A stretch of 33,624 bases of DNA from JAIVGV01 sp035295985 (GTDB taxonomy: Bacteria; Acidobacteriota; Blastocatellia; Pyrinomonadales; Pyrinomonadaceae). Positions within the stretch are counted from its first letter, which is position 1; the number at the start of each line of letters is the position of its first letter. The notes beneath the pieces were generated by a model. That model was not told the DNA's origin. It searched no databases and saw only the letters and a list, made by a program, of their open reading frames with translations. The stretch is from the NCBI GenBank assembly GCA_035295985.1, contig DATHBT010000371.1, forward strand, positions 1 to 33,624. Reading direction: 5' to 3'. Positions 28,861 through 33,624 of the stretch are shown here, one piece after another. Made by a program: the position numbers and the translations under genes.

Positions 28861-29004
28861 CAGGTCGTGCCTGCCGAAGGCGAACCGCCGCCGTTGGTTG
28901 CCGGGAGGTATTACACCTACTCGTTCAAGGCGGAGAACGGCATGCCGGCAGACGGCAACTTTGAGATTCGCGACAGCGCCGCCGTCAGCATAAAGATACG
29001 GTAG
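28861..29004 (+). pseudogene. 3' end of a broken gene of unknown function
   Basis: An open frame without a start reads QVVPAEGEPPPLVAGRYYTY, continues SFKAENGMPADGNFEIRDS and ends in SIKIR before a TAG. It looks like the final beta-rich part of a larger protein, cut off where the IS6 remnant ends. It lies 73 bases before attC site C, the expected place for a cassette gene 3' end. A perfect GGCAGG/CCTGCC hairpin spans the junction (28859-28875). Confidence 0.45.
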
Positions 29005-29077
29005 GCTGTTACCGGGTAAGGGATGGAGAGGAGGTAGAAATCCCTCGTCCCGACCAGAATGCTATCCGTTAGCCGCA

Positions 29078-29329
29078 GCATAACAACTCATTCCACCGGA
29101 CGCGCAATTAGCTTGGCTTTCATCGGGAACTTTGATGGTTTCGGCGGCTCGTGCGCGCCGGTTAAATCGGGAGTGGTGTCCTAATTTGTTTGTCCTCTTT
29201 GCCCCCTCTGTGCTCTCCGTGCCTCCGTGGTGAGTGGGGGTGATCAGCACTCACCACGGAGACACAGAGGACGCGGAGGGGGCACGGAGTAAAGCCGAAA
29301 TCAGGACACTACTAAATCGGGCGTTCGGT
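29078..29329 (+). other. attC-like site C, split by a MITE
   Basis: The left arm starts GCATAACAACTCATTCCACC, then GGACGCGCA. The right arm is TGCGCGCCGGTTAAATCGGG before the inserted element, continuing CGTTCGGT after it. Removing the 142-bp element and one copy of the 8-bp duplication leaves 102 bp, in line with sites A, D and E. The left arm is nearly identical to that of site E. It separates the broken gene from the GNAT cassette. Confidence 0.7.
29172..29313. mobile_element. 142-bp palindromic MITE with 8-bp target duplication
   Basis: The ends AGTGGTGTCCTAATTT and AAATCAGGACACTACT are inverted repeats (14 of 16). The interior is a second long imperfect palindrome built from CTCCGTGCCTCCGTGGTGAG and its complement. 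The element is flanked by exact direct copies of AAATCGGG (29164-29171 and 29314-29321), abutting the inverted repeats. It has no coding capacity and was presumably mobilised by a transposase encoded elsewhere. Confidence 0.85.
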
Positions 29330-29406
29330 TGCTTCCTGAAGCGGAAGGGATGTAGTTTTGGCTTAACCACGCACCGTCAATACATGACTTTGTGGAGAAA
29401 ACTTCC

Positions 29407-30276
29407 ATGAACATCAAAATTCGCCCGATGAAGCCGGAGGAGGCCGAAACCTGTGGGCGCATCTGTTACGAGGCTTTCAAAAACCTCGCCGACTGTCACG
29501 GCTTTCCTCCCGATTTCCCGTCACCGGAGTTTGCAATCCAGCTCGCCCAAAGTTTTGCCACCAACCCCCAAGTTTATAGCATTGTCGCGGAGAATGAGGA
29601 CGGCGAGATCGTCGGCTCGAATCACCTCTGGGAACTTGATGAAATTCGCGCCGTCGGCCCCGTGTCGGTCGACCCGCACAAACAATCTAAAGGCGCAGGC
29701 AGAAAACTAATGGAAGCGGTTATCGAGCGCGGGCGTGACGCGGCGGGCATTCGTCTCGTGCAGGACGCCTTCAACGCGGCTTCGATGTCGCTTTACGCAA
29801 GCCAGGGCTTTGACGTTAAAGAGCCGCTTGTGATGGTTGCGGGCGCGATTTCGGGCGCGCTCCCGGCCGGCACTGAAGTCCGTCCGATTCAAGCGGAAGA
29901 TTACGCCGGATGCTCCGAGTTATGCCGCAAAATTCACGGCATCGAGCGCACAGGCGAACTTAAAAACACACCGCCGTTTCTGACCTCGTTCGTGGCGGTG
30001 CGCGACGGACGCATCACGGCTTACGCTTCTGCGCCGCATTTTTGGGCGTTGAATTATGCTGTCGCTGAAACCGAAGAAGATATGCACGCGGTTTTGACGG
30101 GCACGGGAAATTTGAGCAACGGTCAGCCGCTATCGTTCCTCCTGCCAACGCGCCAAACTAATTTATTTCGCTGGTGTTTGAAACAGGGGATGCGCGTCGT
30201 CAAGTCCATGACGCTGATGTCAATGGGTAAGTATGAAGAGCCGCGCGGCTGTTTTCTGCCGTCGGTCGGTTACTGA
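29407..30276 (+). CDS. GNAT-family acetyltransferase
   Basis: 289 residues from the ATG at 29407, which has GGAG about 9 nt upstream; a GTG at 29392 is possible. A GNAT domain is visible in the first half: IRPMKPEEAETCGRICYEAF, then AVGPVSVDPHKQSKGAGRKLMEAVIERG, where QSKGAGRKL is the acetyl-CoA pyrophosphate loop (Q/RxxGxG/A), and later SLYASQGFDVKE. The second half (from about residue 155) looks like a second, degenerate GNAT-like domain (VRPIQAEDYAGCSELCRKIHG). It transfers acetyl from acetyl-CoA to an unknown amine. It is the gene of the cassette between attC sites C and D, with lower GC than the bulk of the window. Confidence 0.85.
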   Translation: MNIKIRPMKPEEAETCGRICYEAFKNLADCHGFPPDFPSPEFAIQLAQSFATNPQVYSIVAENEDGEIVGSNHLWELDEIRAVGPVSVDPHKQSKGAGRKLMEAVIERGRDAAGIRLVQDAFNAASMSLYASQGFDVKEPLVMVAGAISGALPAGTEVRPIQAEDYAGCSELCRKIHGIERTGELKNTPPFLTSFVAVRDGRITAYASAPHFWALNYAVAETEEDMHAVLTGTGNLSNGQPLSFLLPTRQTNLFRWCLKQGMRVVKSMTLMSMGKYEEPRGCFLPSVGY

Positions 30277-30286
30277 TAACGGCGCA

Positions 30287-30393
30287 ACCGAACAAGTCAT
30301 TCGACCGGACGCGGGGAGAGCGTGCTTTTCATCGTTCTTCCTGCGGCGAAGGTTGTGCGTAATGGCCCGCGCCGGTCAATTCCGGCGTTAGAT
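30287..30393 (+). other. attC-like site D
   Basis: The left arm is ACCGAACAAGTCATTCGACC, then GGACGCG. The right arm is CGCGCCGGTCAATTCCGGC, then GTTAGAT, a perfect GTTRRRY core. The arms pair well (CGACCGGACGCG against CGCGCCGGTC). The site is 107 bp, 10 bases after the GNAT stop and 3 bases before the stop codon of the reverse-oriented cassette gene. Confidence 0.75.
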
Positions 30394-30396
30394 GCC

Positions 30397-31350
30397 TTAT
30401 GGTTTAGCCGGCGGGGCTATAGACGCATCCGGCGTGCCGACGTCGAAACGGCGGAAGCCGCTGTACTTGAAAGTTACCTTCTCGCCTAACCTAAGTTCGC
30501 GCGCGTTGTCCGCCCCCGTTCGCCCTTTGTCGTAAACGCTGAACACTACCCGCTGCGGCGTCAGGATCCCGAAGTTGCTGCCGGCGTACTCGAACTCGAA
30601 CCTCATGAGGAGGAGCGGCCGGGTAAGCGAGGGGTGTTGCATCATCACCTCCCGCTCCTCGCGCCAGAGTTGCGCGGTCTCGGCGTCCAGCCAGAGGCGC
30701 CCGCGGAAGCGCGTCTCCGCGCCTTTTAACTCCTTGGGGAGCGAGGAGAGCTTGAACGCCATTTCGGGGTTGTATGTGACCTGCTGGTACTGAAGGACGA
30801 TCACGTCGCGCCCGTTAACCTGCTCGCGGCCGGCGGCGTTGAACTGGAGGGACGGGCGCAAATTCCCGCTCAACAGCAGACCCTCGTTGAGCGTAAAGCC
30901 GTTGACGCTGTAACGGAGATCGTACCTCTGGCTCTCGCGGGTAATCCGGTCGAGCTCTTTCTTGACGGAGCCGGCTGTGGCTAGCCGGCCGAAGAGGTTC
31001 ACCAGCCGCTCCTCCCGCTTCGCCACCGCGCGGCCGTCGACCGAACGCACGTCGCGGTACTCGGACATCGAAGACGGATCGAGCTGCGACTGGTAGATGA
31101 TCAGGTCTGAAACTATCAGCCGCCGCCGCTTGAGCTTGCCGTCGGCGTCGTACTCTTCTATCTCCTGCTCCTCCTCCGCCGTGAGGTCTTTAAACTTGTC
31201 CCTGTATTCGTTTACTCTGAGCTCAGCCCGGCGGATAAGTTCTTCCAACTCGGCGGGGGGTAAGTGCGGCGCTGCGGGCTGCTGCCCGAAGGGCTGGCGG
31301 GTGTTTGCCAAGGCGATTAAGGCCAGTAGTATGAGAATACGCTTGAGCAT
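30397..31350 (-). CDS. Secreted protein of unknown function (reverse-oriented cassette gene)
   Basis: 317 residues from the ATG at 31350; an in-frame TTG upstream is less likely because the ATG opens directly into a signal peptide (MLKRILILLALIALANTRQPFGQQ). The mature part begins with a charged helix (ELEELIRRAELRVNEYRDKFKDLTAEEEQE), then is beta-rich (KRRRLIVSDLIIYQS, GRLWLDAETAQLWREEREVMM, RFEFEYAGSNFGILTPQRVVF). This resembles the secreted lipoprotein-carrier-like proteins often annotated as hypothetical in Acidobacteriota, but I cannot name the family. It is transcribed against the array, so it needs its own promoter. It fills the cassette between attC sites D and E. Confidence 0.75.
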   Translation of the reverse strand: MLKRILILLALIALANTRQPFGQQPAAPHLPPAELEELIRRAELRVNEYRDKFKDLTAEEEQEIEEYDADGKLKRRRLIVSDLIIYQSQLDPSSMSEYRDVRSVDGRAVAKREERLVNLFGRLATAGSVKKELDRITRESQRYDLRYSVNGFTLNEGLLLSGNLRPSLQFNAAGREQVNGRDVIVLQYQQVTYNPEMAFKLSSLPKELKGAETRFRGRLWLDAETAQLWREEREVMMQHPSLTRPLLLMRFEFEYAGSNFGILTPQRVVFSVYDKGRTGADNARELRLGEKVTFKYSGFRRFDVGTPDASIAPPAKP

Positions 31351-31426
31351 TTTATGAACCGGCGACAATAAAGGGTCGAAGACTATTTCCTCGGAGTAGG
31401 AACGAAGTTTACAGTGGCCGCCCGGC

Positions 31427-31527
31427 GTCTAACAACTCATCCGACCGGACGCGCAATTAGTCGGCCTTCGTTCGAGAATTTGGGTGGCTTCGGCGGTTCG
31501 TACGCGCGCTTAATTCGGGCGCTAGGC
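31427..31527 (+). other. attC-like site E
   Basis: GTCTAAC (perfect RYYYAAC) starts the site and GCTAGGC (one mismatch to GTTRRRY) ends it. The arms AACTCATCCGACCGGACGCG and CGCGCGCTTAATTCGGG are inverted repeats. The site is 101 bp and very similar to site C over the left arm. It lies between the 5' end of the reverse gene and the MOSC gene. Confidence 0.75.
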
Positions 31528-31567
31528 GTCTGATTGAATCTAAGGTAGGGATGGGAGAGGCGGGAGC

Positions 31568-32125
31568 GTGGTTAGTCCGAAACACCTGACGATGGCGGAA
31601 CTCGAAGCGGGGCTGGACGAGATCCGTCGGTCGCCTAAAGATGAAGGCATCCTGGAAATGATTGTATGCCGCCCGCGGGTCAGTGAGCGGGTGGTGCTGG
31701 CGGAGGGCGAACTCCATCCCTTGGATGGTCTCATCGGAGACAGTTGGAGGAGCCGCGGCAGCTCACGTACCGCGGACGGGTCGGCGCATCCTGAGATGCA
31801 GCTCAACGTCATGAACTCCCGGGCGATCGCCCTCGTGGCGCAGAGTAAGGATTGTTGGCCACTCGCCGGAGATCAGCTCTACCTCGACTTGGATTTGAGC
31901 AAGGAAAACCTGCCCGCGGGGACGCGGTTGGCGCTCGGGACGGCGGTGATCGAAGTAACCGCTCAGCCGCACACGGGCTGCAAAAAATTCGTGGCGCGGT
32001 TTGGGCCCGAGGCGATGAGGTTTGTCAATTCCGAGGTAGGGAGGCAGCTATGTCTGCGCGGAATAAATGCGAAGGTGGTTGAACCGGGCGTGATCCGAGT
32101 AGGGCAGGTGGCGAAGAAGCTTTAA
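31568..32125 (+). CDS. MOSC-domain protein
   Basis: 185 residues from a GTG with a GGGAG site just upstream. The MOSC signature is present: EVTAQPHTGCKKFVARFGPEAMRFVN, with the conserved Cys of the family that can hold molybdenum-cofactor sulfur, and LRGINAKVVEPGVIRVGQV near the end. Earlier segments (ELHPLDGLIGDSWRSRG, MNSRAIALVA, DQLYLDLDLSKENLPAGTRL) also fit. MOSC domains bind molybdenum cofactor or carry sulfur to metal clusters. Standing alone, it could act in detoxification or sulfur transfer. It is the gene of the cassette between attC sites E and F. Confidence 0.88.
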   Translation: MVSPKHLTMAELEAGLDEIRRSPKDEGILEMIVCRPRVSERVVLAEGELHPLDGLIGDSWRSRGSSRTADGSAHPEMQLNVMNSRAIALVAQSKDCWPLAGDQLYLDLDLSKENLPAGTRLALGTAVIEVTAQPHTGCKKFVARFGPEAMRFVNSEVGRQLCLRGINAKVVEPGVIRVGQVAKKL

Positions 32126-32166
32126 GGAAGAATCATTTCTTATACAGGAATACTGCGGCGGCCGTC

Positions 32167-32250
32167 GCCTAACGCCCTGCATCGGCAGCGCGCACTGAAC
32201 CTGAAGGATAAAAAGCTCGACGGGCGCACGTCCGCTGTATGCCGTTGTCA
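32167..32250 (+). other. attC-like site F (degenerate right core)
   Basis: The site starts with GCCTAAC (perfect R''). The right arm, TATGCCGTTGTCA, pairs with TAACGCCCTGCAT at the left, but its core GTTGTCA departs from GTTRRRY. At 84 bp it is shorter than the others. It follows the MOSC stop by 42 bases. Confidence 0.6.
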
Positions 32251-32291
32251 GGTTGCTTCATGTAATGTGCGGGAGGAATGAGAGGAGACAT

Positions 32292-32381
32292 GTGACGACT
32301 GTCGGAACTGTCGAAAGTTTATGGCGCTACCCGTTTAGGCTGAGAGTTCGCGAAGGAGCCGGAAGTGAACACTTCCGATGA
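32292..32381 (+). pseudogene. N-terminal stub of a MOSC-type protein
   Basis: A GTG preceded by GAGGAGA opens a 29-codon frame reading TTVGTVESLWRYPFRLRV. The pattern GTVxxxWRYP is the usual start of proteins with the MOSC N-terminal barrel. The match ends after WRYP, and the frame stops at TGA. It is probably what remains of a second MOSC-type cassette gene, inside the cassette between sites F and G. Confidence 0.5.
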
Positions 32382-32423
32382 TTGGGTCATGCCTTTCAAG
32401 TTAAGAGATAGGGAAGGGGTTAT

Positions 32424-32444
32424 AATAGCTGAAAGGCTATTTTT
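32424..32444 (+). terminator. Probable intrinsic terminator
   Basis: AATAGC and GCTATT form a 6-bp stem with loop TGAAAG, followed by TTT, giving a short T run together with the stem. The region is AT-rich against a GC-rich background. It would end transcription of the small F-G cassette. Confidence 0.5.
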
Positions 32445-32481
32445 GCAATACAGTCACCAATACGCCGCATCACCGAAAGCT

Positions 32482-32581
32482 GTCTAACGTCGGACATTAC
32501 CCGTCAGGAAATACCAGAGCCACGGACAGGCTAACGACGGGAGCCGCGCTGATGCCAGTTGGGCGGATGCCGTTGTTAGGT
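32482..32581 (+). other. attC-like site G
   Basis: GTCTAAC (perfect RYYYAAC) starts the site and GTTAGGT (perfect GTTRRRY) ends it. The arms CTAACGTCGGACATTACCC and GGGCGGATGCCGTTGTTAG are imperfect inverted repeats. The site is 100 bp. It is the last one visible; no further site is seen before the window end. Confidence 0.7.
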
Positions 32582-32662
32582 ACGGCCTTTCGCCACGACC
32601 TGATTGTCGTACCTTGTTCGCCCGGTAATCGTATCCATCGGCCCGCCGCACGATGACGTGGG

Positions 32663-32880
32663 TCACCTACACCCCTCGCCTTTATGGAAAGTGTAGATCG
32701 CGCCCCCGCCCGGGACGTGGAATTGAGTTTCCGACTCCGGCACAGGTTCGACTTCGGGCCGCCACGCGCGTTGCTCTACGAGGGTTCTCACCGCGCCTAT
32801 CGTGGCTATCACCGCATAACACCCCACGTATGCAGGCACTCCCCACAAACCCCACGCGGTTAGTCCCCGCGGAGAGTCCT

Positions 32881-32893
<13 letters not shown>
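32663..32893 (-). CDS. Small ORF overlapping the cyclase gene end, uncertain
   Basis: 76 residues from a GTG inside the last codons of the cyclase gene (13-nt overlap), on the same strand, as expected for a coupled downstream gene. A hydrophobic stretch (LWGVPAYVGCYAVIATIGAV) could be one membrane helix, followed by a soluble tail (FHVPGGGAIYTFHKGEG). I do not recognise a family, and coding potential is uncertain. Confidence 0.35.

Positions 32894-33624
<731 letters not shown>

Noticed and set aside
29190..29300. Paired CTCCGTG/CACGGAG tracts as a CRISPR or tandem repeat
   Set aside because: The tracts are inverted, not direct, and are bounded by terminal inverted repeats with a target duplication, so they belong to a MITE.
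32439..32462. TTTTTGCAATACAGTC (reverse GTATTGCAAAAA) as a fourth repeat copy
   Set aside because: Single arm without a partner, overlapping a probable terminator T run.

Overview
The window is high-GC bacterial DNA with long, tightly packed genes and no rRNA, tRNA or CRISPR array that I can see. An ECF sigma factor is translationally coupled to a Ser/Thr kinase with C-terminal TPRs. Together with SpvB/RHS proteins, P-domain/IPT secreted proteins and integron-type cassettes, this fits an Acidobacteriota genome (Blastocatellia-like). That assignment is inference from gene content, not a database match.

Layout. (1) 1-1160: end of an SRPBCC protein, an integron attC-like site, then a SET-domain methyltransferase starting 11 bases after that site. 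(2) 1156-12014: a Tc-toxin-like locus on the minus strand, a fused TcB-TcC protein (SpvB, DxDxDG repeats, RHS core, and a C-terminal tail with an HExxH motif) followed 27 nt later by a compact TcA-like subunit. It is bracketed by related short repeats and by the C-terminal remnant of a tyrosine recombinase. (3) 12345-16061: an animal-type heme peroxidase, a small unknown protein, and a lyase-kinase resembling the first two thirds of a class III lanthipeptide synthetase but lacking the cyclase. (4) 16051-19178: Ser/Thr kinase-TPR protein and its coupled ECF sigma factor, convergent with the previous group. (5) 19752-28321: a secreted coiled-coil/P-domain/IPT protein, a ComEC-like metallo-beta-lactamase (MBL) protein, a subtilase without a signal peptide, and a second ComEC-like MBL protein, all on the plus strand. 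(6) 28332-29004: a decayed IS6-family element and the tail of a broken gene. (7) 29078-32581: an integron cassette array with five attC-like sites (GNAT acetyltransferase, a reverse-oriented secreted protein, a MOSC protein, a MOSC N-terminal stub). The first site is interrupted by a 142-bp palindromic MITE with an exact 8-bp target duplication. (8) 32663-33624: a GAF-adenylate cyclase cut by the window edge and a small overlapping ORF.

Candidate systems. Three groups look like functional units: the two-gene minimal Tc toxin with a predicted metallopeptidase tail; the peroxidase, small-protein and cyclase-less lyase-kinase cluster, where the small protein is the natural candidate substrate; and the P-domain, MBL, subtilase, MBL cluster, which could be a proteolysis-based signalling or conflict module. 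The functions given for these groups as wholes are hypotheses from domain content and gene order.
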